64,000 nt of DNA from Hypomyces perniciosus (lineage: Eukaryota; Ascomycota; Sordariomycetes; Hypocreales; Hypocreaceae), in NCBI GenBank assembly GCA_008477525.1, contig SPDT01000010.1, positions 248,001 through 312,000 on the forward strand. The letters run 5' to 3'. The notes beneath the pieces were generated by a model that saw only the letters and a list, made by a program, of their open reading frames with translations, had not been told where the DNA came from and did not search any database. Both the position numbers and the translations under genes were made by a program. Shown piece after piece: positions 45,656 to 57,400 of the stretch. The stretch's first letter is position 1. Every line of letters starts with the position of its first letter.

Positions 45656-47874
45656 ATGTCTTCGCAACAGATACCGCAGCTCAACATCGATCGCTACGTC
45701 GTGATCCACGTTGCGACTACCTGCGATGAACATGGCGTCTATGTCACCAAAGACTCCGCTGAGGTCATTGAGCTCGGATGGATTCTTCTTGATGCCACTT
45801 CTCTCGAAGAGGTCAGGATACCCCCCTGCGCCACTGCGTGGCCCCATCACCGTGCCCACTGTACGGCTCGCTCTGTCTGAATATCGCTGACCTCGTTTCG
45901 TCATGATAGATCACACACGAGAGCGTTCTTGTGAAGCCAGTCAACACTCCCATCACTCCGCTGTGCAGTAAGTCATTTCGATGCTGGCATTTTTTTTTTC
46001 CCTTTTTGGGCGGTGTCGCCCGCGGATTTTCCCCTTTCTGTCGCACGCGCGTGAGGCAGCACAGAAATTGGAATCCAGAAATTCCGACTTGCGGCGAACT
46101 GTCGGAAACTGGGGCTGACCAAAGGTGCCTTTACAGCAAGTCTAACGACCTTGACCTGGGAGCATGTTCGGAACGCAGGTACCTTTAGAGATGCTATCTC
46201 TCGATTCGACACATTTGCTACCGAGTACCTGACATCCAAGAACCTTGATTTTGTCTTCGTTACCCTTGATGCCTGGGATCTCCGAGTGCAGCTTCCCCGA
46301 GAAGCCCGCGACAAGGCCGTCGTGCTGCCTCCTTATCTGCAGCACTCTCGGACCTTCGATTTGCGAACTGAATACCAGCGCTGGCAGCAGCACCACCCAG
46401 AGTCTCTGCCATTTGGGCCTTCGATGCTGTCCAATATTTGCGCTGCGCTCGAGGTGGAGCCCGTTCAATCCAGCGCCCCTATCAAGCACAACCTTCCCTT
46501 CCATCTTCAGGCACTTGCTCCCGCTTCTCCTCGCCGTGCCATGGAAGAGGCCATCACCCTGGCTCGTGTTCTTCGTGGCTTGATCCGCAAGTCTCAGCCT
46601 CCCCAAGATCACCCCGATGTTCTGACAAGGCCCATGGACGCCCGAGCCGATGTTCGGGCCTTCCTCTCCGAGAGAAGCAAGGTTTTGCACATGTCTGGTC
46701 TACCACATGATACCACTCAGTCCGAGTTGGAAAGCTGGTTCACACAGTTTGGCGGTCGCCCCATTGCCTTTTGGACTCTTCGAACTCCTGAGCAGCACAA
46801 GCCCACTGGTACAGGCTTTGCAGTGTTCTCTTCCCATGAGGAGGTGGGTGCATCTTGATGAAAGGAGTTGCTGCTTCTTTCAAACTGGACTATGTATTTT
46901 TTGCTAACTGCCTGTAGGCTGCTGAGAGCCTATGCATGAACGGACGCGCCCTGAATGAGAAGGCCATCGAGGTTTCTCCGTCCTCGAGCCGTGTATTGGA
47001 CCGCGCTCAGGATATTCTTACTCCGTTCCCCCCCAGCAAGAATCGCCCTCGACCCGGCGACTGGACTTGCCCTTCATGCGGCTTCTCCAACTTCCAGCGT
47101 CGCACAGCTTGTTTCCGATGCTCGTTCCCCGCTGTGGGATCTGGCGGCCCTGGTGAAATGGGTGGACCTGGCGCTTACGGCTATGGCTACGGGCCTCCAG
47201 CCATGATCCCTCCTCCCCACCATGGCGGCCACCACGGCCCTATGGGCCACGGTGGACGTATGGGAGGCGGTGGTGTCGTGCCATTCCGTGCTGGTGATTG
47301 GAAGTGTGGAAACGAGGTTTGTGGCTACCACAACTTCGCCAAGAACGTCTGTTGTCTCCGATGTGGTGCTAGCCGTGCTGGTGCCGCCGTCGTCGCGGAT
47401 TCTGGCTATCCCTCGCCTATGGATAACGGCTCTCAGTATGGTATGAACCAAGGCTCAATGGGTGGTACGCCGGGACCTGGACCTTTCGGATCTGGCGGCT
47501 CGTTCGGATCTGGGGGCGGCTACAACCAGCACTTTGGCGGCCCTCCCAGCCATTTCCTGCCCTCGGGTCTGGGTGGAGGCGCCGGTGGTTATCCAGGCTC
47601 ATTGAACACCCAAGGTTTCCCATCGGCCCCCGGATCTCACTCCGCCGGCCCCTTTGACAGCCGGGCTGCCGAGGCCGCTTTCCAGTCGGCAACGAACGGC
47701 CCGGCCTCTGCTGGACCATCCAACAACTTCTACAACAATAACAACAACAACAGCGGCGGCAACGAGAATGACCCCTTTGCTTTCCTCTCTGGTGGCATTG
47801 GCGCACTCTCCGTTAGCGGCGGCGATGCCCGTCAGAACGGCGCTGGGGCTACCCCGAACAAGTCGCCTGCCTAA
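45656..47874 (+). CDS. NRP1: Nrp1-like RNA-binding protein (exonuclease-like fold, RRM, two RanBP2 zinc fingers)
   Basis: Resembles yeast Nrp1, an RNA-binding protein found in stress granules. Four exons: 45656-45811, 45910-45967, 46137-46843 and 46918-47874, giving 625 aa. Introns are 98, 169 and 74 nt, long for this window. Residues 1-210 form a DEDD-exonuclease-like fold (RYVVIHVATTCDEHG, VIELGWILLD, LDFVFVTLDAWDL). The usual catalytic acids are not all evident, so activity is doubtful. An RRM follows (KVLHMSGLPHDTTQSELESW, GTGFAVFSSHEEAAES). Two RanBP2-type zinc fingers are clear: GDWTCPSCGFSNFQRRTAC and GDWKCGNEVCGYHNFAKNVC. Gly-rich linkers and a short Asn run (NNFYNNNNNNSGG) complete the disordered C-terminus. 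Cytoplasmic mRNA binding is inferred from the family. Confidence 0.9.
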
Positions 47875-48732
47875 GGGCAATTCTTGATTTTACGGTCAAG
47901 CCGCTGCGGTAGACGCTTTCCTTAGATCGTGATCTTTAACCAATTGGTTGCGTACCTTTTCGTGTTACCTTTTCGTTCCCGCACAACGACTTTGGAATGA
48001 TGAACATAGAGCATTTGACCTTGGCAAATACCTTCTGGACTTGGCTTGCTGTTTCAAGGGAAAGGGGTTGTTGTGTATTGGTTTTTGGAGGACCAGGACG
48101 GAGTGTCGGATACTGTTTTAGGCGGGTTGTGGTATCATTTTGAAGGCTGGAAGACAAAAGTGAATACACCACGGCTGCTCTGGGTTGATGAGTCTGTTGT
48201 GGTACAAGCTTTACTAGGAAAACTGGTTCTCTTTCGCACATAGGGGGGGCAAACATGGTTCTTGGCAGGACGGGTTGTGTGTGGACTCGATTTATGGGTC
48301 GGACGTGGCATTTTTGCTGGAATCCTTGTCCCGGTGCTGGTGCATAGCGAAAGGGAGTGTAAGGGTATACCTTGGCCTTGTTTGACTCAAATATCCAGTT
48401 CGCCGGTGTCGGTTTTATCACTCTCAACATCTTCTAATAATGGGGGTTCCCCTGTTATCTGTTCATGTCTGTCATTTGTTTCTCCTCTCTTTTACACATT
48501 ATGTCATTTTTTCTCTTTATATCAATCGCTCCACATAACTCCCCCCTTTCACATAGGTTTCTCTTCTCATGTCTTTTCTTCATCCTTTCATTCATTTGAC
48601 ATACGAGGATCTTGCTTTGGATGAGTGTGTTCAAAAGGACAAGCATATTTTCGGAGGGGTGTGGGCTATGGGGCGAGGAGTCGGGGAGCTATTAGGAATG
48701 AAACATCTCGAAAGGGCTGGCTACCATTGTGT

Positions 48733-48733
<1 letters not shown>

Positions 48734-48770
<37 letters not shown>
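48734..48770. repeat. (TGC)n microsatellite, about 12 units
   Basis: Uninterrupted trinucleotide repeat GCT/TGC of about 36 nt between convergent genes, outside any coding exon. Confidence 0.95.
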
Positions 48771-48771
<1 letters not shown>

Positions 48772-48841
48772 TCTTGCGCGTCGGACAGGATGGGGTGATG
48801 GAGAAGGGGAGGAGAGAGGTAGGAGAGAAATTTGTCTCTAC

Positions 48842-48860
48842 TGTGTGTGTGTGTGTGTGT
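48842..48860. repeat. (TG)n microsatellite, about 9 units
   Basis: Dinucleotide TG repeat of about 19 nt, some 70 bp from the trinucleotide repeat. Confidence 0.9.
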
Positions 48861-48931
48861 ATGGGGGGAATGATGACAAAAAGTAGTAGAGGGAAGGGTT
48901 TTGAATGGTGGGATGTTTGCTATTTTGTCTT

Positions 48932-48984
48932 TTTTTGATTTGATTTGATTTGATTTGATTTGATTTGATTTGATTTGATTTGAC
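48932..48984. repeat. (TTTGA)n pentanucleotide repeat, about 10 units
   Basis: Perfect tandem TTTGA units; the last unit degenerates to TTTGAC. Third microsatellite in 250 bp. Confidence 0.95.
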
Positions 48985-49225
48985 TTGCTTGATAGAAAAC
49001 ACTCTTCGTTTGAGATGAGATTGTGCATGTTTTTGGAGTGATTGTAAGGTTACGTTTGTGAGGTTTTGATGTGAGAGTTGAGATTTGAAGCAATAGAGTG
49101 TCCATATTATCTTTCAAAACCTACTACGTATTTGGACTGGCGATACTCTGCCCTTTCTACCTACCTGTTACTCGTGTGCAAGCAAATTGACGTCGTGAGT
49201 ACACAACTGACACTGTAAATCCCCC

Positions 49226-51589
49226 TTACATGGGACCCGCGGCATTGTAGTAGAGGAAGCCCGAGATTTGAACATCGTCCTCATGCTCCGCATCCTGGTC
49301 CTCTTCGAGATCATCAACTTCCATCCGATCATCAGATGTCATGGTGATAGTCTGATCATCGTAGAAATCGACTTCTTCGCCCTCTGCATCTTCGTCTTCA
49401 CCCTCTGCCTCTTCATCTTCGGCCTCGTAGCCCTCAACATCAATCTCCTCATCATCTCCTTCGTCACCTTCCGATTCACCATCATCACGTCTGTAGTGGT
49501 GTCTCTCGTCACCACTATGATCATACTCGGAATCTTCATCCATGCCGCTCTCAGTCTCTTCCGAATAGTCAGACTCATCGGGCGTAGGCGACCGCACCGG
49601 TGCTCGTCGTTGTCGTGCCTCGACGGCCTCTCGTGCTCTCTTGTCTTCAAGTTCCTGCAACAGCCACTGGTGCCAGTCCCATTCTTCCTCTGTCTCTTGC
49701 ATCTGGTACGATTGGAAGGCTTCGGCTCGTAGTTTTTCATCTTCGGTGATTTCAGGCGCTATGCCCATGATCGCCTCGTTGACAAAGCTGAGCCAGCCTA
49801 ACTTATCGTCCAGGGCAGGGACTTGCGATTTGTGGTCCCTGGGCTGGTAGGGGATAAGGATGCCGCGGTTGATTTCATCGTCGAGGGTGGGCGGTGCTTC
49901 TTCCTCGTCGCCTTCGTAGTCGTCGATGTCGATGTCGTCGCTGCACCAGGCCATGGCGCGAAGGCGTTCGTCTTCGTCGTCCTCGAGGATTTCTTGCTGT
50001 TGCTCTTTGGAGAGATGTCGCCAATTCTTCTTCAGGACGTGTCTGGGCTTCCAGTGCTCGGATACGTCCATTCGGCCGATGACTTTGGCCTCGTTTTCGA
50101 TGTACATCTCTTCCGCCGACGGGACGATGTTCTCTCCTGTCTTCCAGTCGAAGTAGCCCCAGATCATCATCTGAGTGAGGTGCTCATCTAGGTCGAGGCC
50201 TCGGGCAATGGCCTCCACGGGGATCAGCTCGTCTGGTCGGAGGAGATGGGCGTCACCACGTCCCCAGCCCTCGCAGTGCTCCTTACCAACCCTCTCAAAC
50301 GGGACACCCCAGAATGTCTGATTAAAGGGGTCTTCGAAAGTGTGATTTGCAGAGAGCTGGAAGTCGTAGCGGACTTTTAGCTCTACGATCTCGGAGAGCT
50401 TGGTGAACTTCTTGCGTGTAAGGAGCTGCCATAGGGGGTACAGGCCTCTCTGTCCCATCATGAGTTGCACGAGGTCCAATTGGCTAGGACCATAGACTGG
50501 GTCGTTGAAGTGTAAACTCAGCTTGACGAGGAAGAATTGGGCGTTGTAGAGGTCGATATCGGACCACATGGAACGATACTGCAGTATAGCCTGTCGTTGA
50601 CGACAGGTGGATATGTCCATGATGAACCAAAGACGTAGCAATGTGCTATGCATTGTGGGTGGCATGCGGTGGCCGCTCCGAGCCAAGATGGCGATGATCT
50701 CACTGCAATATCGGTGCCGACCCATGACAAGCTGGAGGTACTTGAGGCCAGGAATTGATCGAACATTGGCACCCTTTTCTCCATCAGGAACCCCTGTGCC
50801 CTCCTGTTGACCTTTCCATGTTCTTCCCACGGGATCAAAGACAAGGTGTCTGCGATAGAATTTGTAGCTGAAGATGCGTCCCGCCTCTGGGGTGCTGTGG
50901 GCGATCCACGTACGAACGCTGGACAGGAGATAGCAGTTGACGGCATTGAAGAACGCCCTGCTAGCTCGGTAGAGACTGTAGATATCTTCAGCGCTGAGAT
51001 GCTTGCCCAACTCGACAGCTAACTGGACGTTTGCGCAGATTCCGGAAATGACGTCGCGGCCGCAGTACTTGAGACTGAGAGCCATGTCGGACATGTTGTA
51101 CGGGTCTTGGTTTCTGAAGAATTTCCCGAGGCCATCTTCGCTGAACTTGAATCTCTTCGTCTTCACTCCATCAGTCTCAACTTCGTCGAGGGTGATCCTG
51201 CCAATGTCCCTGAGCTCGTCAATGGGATCTGTATCCATTTCATCTTCGAAAGTAACACCGAGTTGCTCGATAGCTCGCTGAGAAGCACTCTCTCGCATAG
51301 CCTCAAGTTCACGAGCAGCTCTCTCTCTCATTGCCTGCTCCTTCTCGTACTCCTGGACTTCTTCTGTGGCCTTCTTCTTGATAGCCTCGGCGATGTCCAG
51401 GGCAGTTAGGGGCTGGCCGTCGGCCCTTTGCTGAAGCTCGCGCGCCTGTTGCAGCGCGATGCGGGCAAAGACGGCTGCCCCGAGGCGGTCGAAGCCGTAT
51501 TCTCGGGCATTGCGTCTGAGACTGCTTGTGTTCAAGGGCACGTCGAGTTCATATTCGGGGCGCTGGCCTTGGTTGGGAGGCGCCCACAT
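49226..51589 (-). CDS. Unrecognised 787-aa protein with very acidic C-terminus
   Basis: Intronless and clearly protein-coding by composition, but I do not recognise its function. It starts MWAPPNQGQRPEYELDVPLN; a Leu/Gln-rich helix (RIALQQARELQQRADGQ) leads into a charged coiled coil (about residues 65-110, ATEEVQEYEKEQAMRERAAR). A segment SAEDIYSLYRASRAFFNAVN followed by SSVRTWI reads somewhat like an F-box (entry hydrophobics, spaced Ser/Ala, Phe and Val), but the match is weak. Residues about 220-560 look like a conserved globular domain rich in Trp, Phe and Leu (RLWFIMDISTCRQRQAILQY, GLYPLWQLLTRKKF). From about residue 690 the chain is dominated by Asp, Glu and Ser, ending oddly in GFLYYNAAGPM. 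An acidic tail suggests contact with basic proteins such as histones or ribosomal proteins; that is inference. Confidence 0.85.
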   Translation of the reverse strand: MWAPPNQGQRPEYELDVPLNTSSLRRNAREYGFDRLGAAVFARIALQQARELQQRADGQPLTALDIAEAIKKKATEEVQEYEKEQAMRERAARELEAMRESASQRAIEQLGVTFEDEMDTDPIDELRDIGRITLDEVETDGVKTKRFKFSEDGLGKFFRNQDPYNMSDMALSLKYCGRDVISGICANVQLAVELGKHLSAEDIYSLYRASRAFFNAVNCYLLSSVRTWIAHSTPEAGRIFSYKFYRRHLVFDPVGRTWKGQQEGTGVPDGEKGANVRSIPGLKYLQLVMGRHRYCSEIIAILARSGHRMPPTMHSTLLRLWFIMDISTCRQRQAILQYRSMWSDIDLYNAQFFLVKLSLHFNDPVYGPSQLDLVQLMMGQRGLYPLWQLLTRKKFTKLSEIVELKVRYDFQLSANHTFEDPFNQTFWGVPFERVGKEHCEGWGRGDAHLLRPDELIPVEAIARGLDLDEHLTQMMIWGYFDWKTGENIVPSAEEMYIENEAKVIGRMDVSEHWKPRHVLKKNWRHLSKEQQQEILEDDEDERLRAMAWCSDDIDIDDYEGDEEEAPPTLDDEINRGILIPYQPRDHKSQVPALDDKLGWLSFVNEAIMGIAPEITEDEKLRAEAFQSYQMQETEEEWDWHQWLLQELEDKRAREAVEARQRRAPVRSPTPDESDYSEETESGMDEDSEYDHSGDERHHYRRDDGESEGDEGDDEEIDVEGYEAEDEEAEGEDEDAEGEEVDFYDDQTITMTSDDRMEVDDLEEDQDAEHEDDVQISGFLYYNAAGPM

Positions 51590-52144
51590 GATGGCGGTTA
51601 GGATGACTTGACGACGAGACTGGGGGCAAGATGACTGGAAGTGTAGATGAGAACGTGGACTCGCTAAAGAAGTTGGGATGGCTGTGAGTTTCGCATTGCT
51701 CAGTCACCTATGGCCTTGTTAGGGTGACGGTGATGCAGTCGTGGTGAGTTCAGGAGATAGAATGGAATGGAGTATTTAACAGCCAGTAGAACAAGGCGGT
51801 AGAGTATATTGCCTACCTATTGTGCCATGCTGAATAAGGAAAAGGACTTGAAATTGTGATGACCAAGTGAATTGTAGTCATGAACTTCAATTTCGAGTTT
51901 GCCAGCTGTCAGGCAGTCGTGGCCACGGCAACGCACACGAAGAAATTGGCCCAGGCAACTTGCAGATACTATTATTTTATACAGACCATGCATTTGCAGC
52001 CAAGTGTGGTCTATCTTGTGAAACCTACTACTTTTATTGCCAACGGAATGGGCATTAGCATCTCCTCTGTTGCAACATTTGCCATAGCTTCTCTGAATCC
52101 TCATCCTATGAAGACCGACACTTCTCTAATAACTTCAACCTCAC
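51590..52144. other. Spacer between 787-aa gene and HAT2
   Basis: This contains the leader of the 787-aa gene and the 3' flank of HAT2; both genes are on the minus strand. No gene is visible. Confidence 0.6.
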
Positions 52145-53765
52145 CTATCGGTCAAGCTCATCGACTGGCAAATCGCCATCATCCTTTCCAACAATGGATT
52201 CCGCAACTTTCCAAATCTGCAACAGATTGTCCTCCGCAGCACTTGCCACGAGCCAGGGCTCATTGGGGTTCCAGCTGAAGTCAGCCAGATGGTTCGTGTG
52301 CCCGCCGTGCATAAACAAACTGCAGGATTAGGTTAGCCAGAACAGAAAAAGACGCTTTGCAAATTTGCTAGTAATTGTTCATGACTTACAGTTCAGGCGG
52401 ACCGTCGTCCTGGTCATCAGGGAGTTGTTCCTCGCCAACACGGGACAGATCCCAGAAGATGATTCTTCTGTCATAACTGCCGCTTCCCAAGATGCCTGCC
52501 TCACTCGGGTGCCATGCAAGAGATGTGACGGCATCATTGTGGCCTTCCAGAGTGTGAACCTTCTCCTTGATGTTTCGTAGATCCCAGATACCAATTGTCT
52601 TATCCGCGGAAGCGGTGGCGACAAGGACCTCGGAGTTGGGGTTGAAGGCCAAAGCATTGATGGCATCCAGGTGGCCTCTCTTGGCAACGACGGCGGCCTT
52701 GTTCGTCTCGGCGTGTCGGATGTCCACAATCTGCAGGGTCTGGTCGTCTGATACTGAGCCAATGAAGTTCCTGGAGATGGGATGATACTGAACATCGTTG
52801 ACAATCTGAGTATGATGAGTGTATCTGCGAGCTGGCCGCAGCACCTTTGACTCCGCTTCAAGGGTCTTCAGATCCCTACCAAGAAAGTTAGTACCGATGT
52901 ACGTAGAATAAATTGGCCGTTTGCCTACCATAGGCACATGGTTTTGTCCTCGCTACCCGAGACTAGGCAGCCTTCCTCATGGGGATTCCAGTTGAGACCG
53001 AAGCCTTCAGCCTTGTGTCCCACCAGCTCGATCTGAGCGTTCACCTTGCCCGAGGGCGCTGGCTGCAGAGGATGCTTCGTCCGGTCAAAGATGAGAATTT
53101 TGCCGTCCACGCAAAGGGTGGCAATGATGTTTGCGTTTTGAGGCTGGTAACGGGCCTTGTTTACTTCACCAGGGTGCTCGATCTTCTGCACGATATCGCA
53201 TTTAATGGAAGCAACAGCGCCCGCTTTCCCGTAGCCTCCAATCTCTCCTCGCTCGTCGTCATAGTCATTGGGGTTTGGCGCAACAGCCTTGGGTATCTGG
53301 ACATCGGCAATCTGAAGGAAATTGGGGCTCCCGTCGGAGGTGTGAGTTCCAAGCAAGAGACGGTGCATCCGGTAGTTGCTGCCCTCGGGCTCTTTGACGT
53401 CTGGGAACCATTGGACAGTGAGGGTCGGCCAAGTCAATGCCGTGCTGAGATTGTTAGAACGACGCACTGGAGCCATGATGCGACGAGGACTGACTTACCC
53501 GAGAATCATGTCGTACAGGAAGGGGCTGTTCTTCTTCCAGGTCTTGTACTCTGTATCGCATCACCGTTAAAACATGTGCGCCTAGTATTACCACAGCTCC
53601 ACCTGCGCGAGATCCATACCTTCATTGATGAGTCGCTCTGCCTGGTCATCTTCTCCCTCGTGAGCCATGTCGACTGTCAACTCCAGGGTTAGCATGGTGT
53701 TTGGCTGGTACATGAACTGGCAACTGACCGTCAACGTCCAGCTCGGAACCCTGAGGCGGCGCCAT
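52145..53765 (-). CDS. HAT2: Hat2, WD40 subunit of histone acetyltransferase B (RBBP4/7 type)
   Basis: Histone chaperone subunit that works with Hat1 to acetylate newly made histone H4 before deposition. Six exons: 53765-53729 (37 nt), 53673-53620, 53550-53499, 53444-52929, 52875-52390 and 52319-52145, giving 439 aa. Introns are 53-70 nt. The start MAPPQGSELDVD is joined through two short exons to QAERLINEEYKTWKKNSPFL, the N-terminal H4-binding helix of this family. The PALB-like segment LTWPTLTVQWFPD and seven WD repeats follow, including GFGLNWNPHEEGCLVSGSED, DKTIGIWDLRN and TSLAWHPSEAGILGSGSYD. The end EDNLLQIWKVAESI is typical. Paralogous CAF-1/Polycomb subunits (Msi1-like) share this fold, so assignment to Hat2 rather than Msi1 rests on overall pattern. 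Confidence 0.9.
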
Positions 53766-54498
53766 GATGAAGAATTAGGATGTCGGAGCAGCAGGTCAGA
53801 ATTGGATTCTCGCACTTAAAAAAAAATATTCCAAAGGCGCCTAGAGCTCTGCAACGGGGAGCATGAACAAGAGGCTTTTTGCAGAGGGAGATGTACTGAT
53901 GAGGAGAAACCAGAGGCGACAGCTTGAAAAGCGACCAGCACGCGTCGCGCGTAAAGTGAAGGTTTGGCTGGCCCAATTCACCTTTCTGGGAGAAATCGCT
54001 GGCAGGGGTGCGATTAGCAAATGAGCCAGTTCGCAGGTCAGTTGTTTATGGCCACCCCTCTCCCCTCCCCTCCCCCTCTCTGTTCAGTGCTCATAGCTGC
54101 CCGCGGCGACGAGTCATAGCTGTGTGTCGCAGTAGCCCAGCTGGTGAGTAGGCGACAATAAAACAGGGACGCTACCTCTAATTGCTCTAGAATAACTCTT
54201 ATAGTACAAACTTACGTTGCCTCTCTTTTTTGTCACCAGCTTGTCTGGCTTCATCCAACCAGTCAATCGCCAACGTCCATCGTCACTTTTTCCATCGCCA
54301 TTCTCATCCCACTCTACAGCCAGTTGTCCGGTACTCTCTGTTGGCTGCAGGTCAAGAAGCCTTCTCCCCCCCTTCGCCTCTTTTCTCTCTTCGCTTCTTT
54401 TCTTCCTCCGCGTCTTGTTTCTTCTGCCCTGCTCAGGTCCAGGGCGAATCGTCGATTGTTCAAGTCCGTCGTGGGCGCGCAGGCCCAACCCAAGCATC
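53766..54498. promoter_or_regulatory. Bidirectional HAT2/XRN1 promoter with MluI-box string
   Basis: Divergent 733-bp spacer. ACGCGT at 53940-53945 is part of the same 13-nt string ACGCGTCGCGCGT found before MCM5. It is about 175 bp before the HAT2 start codon. A CT-rich tract (CCCCTCTCCCCTCCCCTCC type) lies near 54050-54080. G1/S control of HAT2 is plausible since it handles new histones, but is inference. Confidence 0.5.
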
Positions 54499-57400
54499 AT
54501 GGGGTTCGTCTCCCGGCTGCGAACTTGTCGCCGTCGCTAACGTTGCCACAGTGTTCCCAAATTCTTCAGATGGCTCTCCGAGCGCTACCCAGCCATTTCG
54601 CAATTGATCGCAGAGAACCGAATACCCGAGTTCGACTGCCTCTATGTGCGATTTCCCGAGCCGTCTGGTCTCTCTATCTGACTGTACTGACTCTCGTTTC
54701 TAGCTCGACATGAACGGTATCATCCACAACTGCACCCACAAGGATGCTGGCGAGGATGCGACATTTCGCCTTAGCGAAGAGGAGATGTTCATCCGCATCT
54801 TCAATTACATCGAGCATCTCTTTGGCAAAATAAAGCCCAAGAAGCTTTTCTTCATGGCCATCGATGGAGTCGCGCCTCGCGCCAAGATGAACCAGCAGCG
54901 AGCCAGACGTTTCCGAACGGCTTTGGATGCCGAGAACGCCCGTGAAAAGGCAGTCAAAGAAGGCATCGAGCTACCCAAAGAGGAACCGTTTGACAGCAAC
55001 TGCATCACCCCAGGTATGATCCATGTCTCGAGATTTGTCGCCAGATGCTGACCACCTGTAGGAACCGGGTTTATGGCGAAACTCTCCCAGCAACTCCGTT
55101 ACTTTGTCAACAAAAAAGTATCACAAGATACTGATTGGCAGGGCTGCGAGGTCGTGCTCTCTGGTCATGACGTCCCCGGTGAAGGAGAACACAAAATCAT
55201 GGAATACATCCGAAATGCCAAGGCACAGCCCGGCTACAACCCGAATGTCAGGCATTGTCTCTATGGCTTGGATGCCGATCTGATCATGCTGGGGCTTCTC
55301 AGCCACGACCCTCATTTTTGTCTTCTGCGTGAGGAAGTCACATTCGGACGAGCCTCTAAGACGAAGTCAAAGGAGCTTGAGCACCAGAACTTCTACCTCC
55401 TCCACCTCTGTATCGTGAGGGAATACCTGGAAATGGAATTTCAGGAGCTTCAGAAAGATGGCGCCTTAAGTTTCCCGTTTGATCTCGAAAGAGTCATCGA
55501 TGATTTCATCTTGATGGCATTCTTCGTCGGAAATGACTTTTTACCCAATCTTCCCGCTTTACACATCAACGACGGCGCTCTGGCCAACATGTTCAGGATC
55601 TATACAACTGTTTTACCCCAATGTGACGGCTATATTAACGAAAATGGAGTCATCAACATATCCCGTTTACAACATTTGCTTGTGGAGCTTGGCAAAGCTG
55701 AGTTGGACCAATTCGAGAACGATGTATCCGACCAAATGTGGTTCGCATCCAAGCAAATGGAGAAGAAGCTCAAAGGGAAAAACGGAGCCAGCAACAAAAC
55801 AACAACAAAGTCTAATCAACTTGTCATTACGTCTTCCCAGAGAGATTTGTGGAAGAAAAAGATCCGCCCATACATCTCAAGTCGGCCTAAACAGCAGTTG
55901 GATCTGGGGTCAGATCTGAAGGCCGCAGATCGTAAATTCGTTCAGGACCTTGCTGATTCTATGCATTTAGAGTGGTCAACCAAGGAGGATGAAGAGGGCC
56001 ACCGCCATCTCATCTTGGCATTCCCTGCCAAGCAAAGCGGCAGTGAAGACGAGGACGAAGAGGATGAAGAAGAGGAGGAGGGCAACCTGGCTGCCTATCG
56101 TGTCATGAAGATTTATGACAAAGCTCAAGTCGTTGATGTTACCCCTGAAGGCGCCCAAGAAAACTACGAAAAGTTGTATCAAGAGAAGTACCAAGGCTGG
56201 AAGACAAAGTACTACTTGCAAAAGTTTGAGGAATGGGCCCCGGATAAGTATGAGGAAGAGCAGAAGAAGCTCTGTGAAAACTATTTCGAAGGACTGCAGT
56301 GGGTCTTGTTCTACTATTACAAAGGAATTGCATCCTGGCCGTGGTTCTATGGATATCACTATGCGCCGCTTACATCTGGTAAGTAAAATGGAAGTCTACA
56401 AAAGAACGAGCTGGGCTGACATGTTGCAGATGTTGTCAAGGGCATTGGTGCCGACCTCAACTTCCAAAAAGGGCAACCCTTCAAGCCTTTTGAGCAGCTC
56501 ATGGGTGTGCTGCCAGACCGAAGCAAGAAAATCGTTCCAACAATCTATCATGACCTCATGACCAGTTCGGACTCTCCCATCATCGATTTCTACCCAAGGG
56601 ATTTCGAGTTGGACATGAACGGAAAGAAGATGGAATGGGAAGCAGTGGTCAAAATCCCATTTATCGACGAGAAGCGTCTTTTGGCGGCAATGGCCCCGAA
56701 GAATGAGCTTCTAACCGACGACGAAAAGGCACGGAACGGCTTTGGAGTCCCGATCAAGTTCACCTTTTCTCATGATGTCAATTTCACATATCCTTCGCCA
56801 CTCCCAGGCATATTTCCAGAGGTTCAGAATTGCCGCTGCATTGAGAACATTTTTGACCTGCCCGACATCGAGGGGCTGGAGTATGTTTCGGGTCTTGCTA
56901 ACGGCACCTTGTTGAGCGTCGAGGCCCTCGCAGGGTTTCCAACTTTGCATACATTGCCATATTCCGCACAGCTGGTTGAAGGATATGGTATCAACGTTTT
57001 CCAACAAGACAGCCGCAATCCAAGCATTGTTGTTACTTTGACCGACACTGAAATGCGCACCAAGATAGAGACTTGGAAAGCAAAACTGGGTCAGCGCTGC
57101 TTCGTGGGCTATCCATTCCTTCAAGAGGCCAAGGTCATCAAGGTTCAAGACGAGCTCTTTTCCTACGAATTGGCCGAAAATGGCAAAGACGTCATTGAGC
57201 AAGACCACAGCAATAGAGAAGCAGCCGAGTTTGCCAAAGAGGCCGAGTTCCTCGAGAATTGGCATGCTAAACGGCTGGGAATCACCATCGGCCAGGTGGA
57301 ATGTCTAGTGCATGTTCACATGCTGAAGGGGCTCATTAAGACGGAGGAAGGAGCCCTCATTAAGGAATATGCCGAAAATCCGAGCCTACGGAGTGTCTAT

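Larger units (their letters stand above)
47875..49225. other. Convergent spacer with three clustered microsatellites
   Basis: This holds the 3' flanks of the convergent NRP1-like and 787-aa genes. Open frames here result from the simple repeats at 48734-48984. No gene is visible. Confidence 0.6.
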
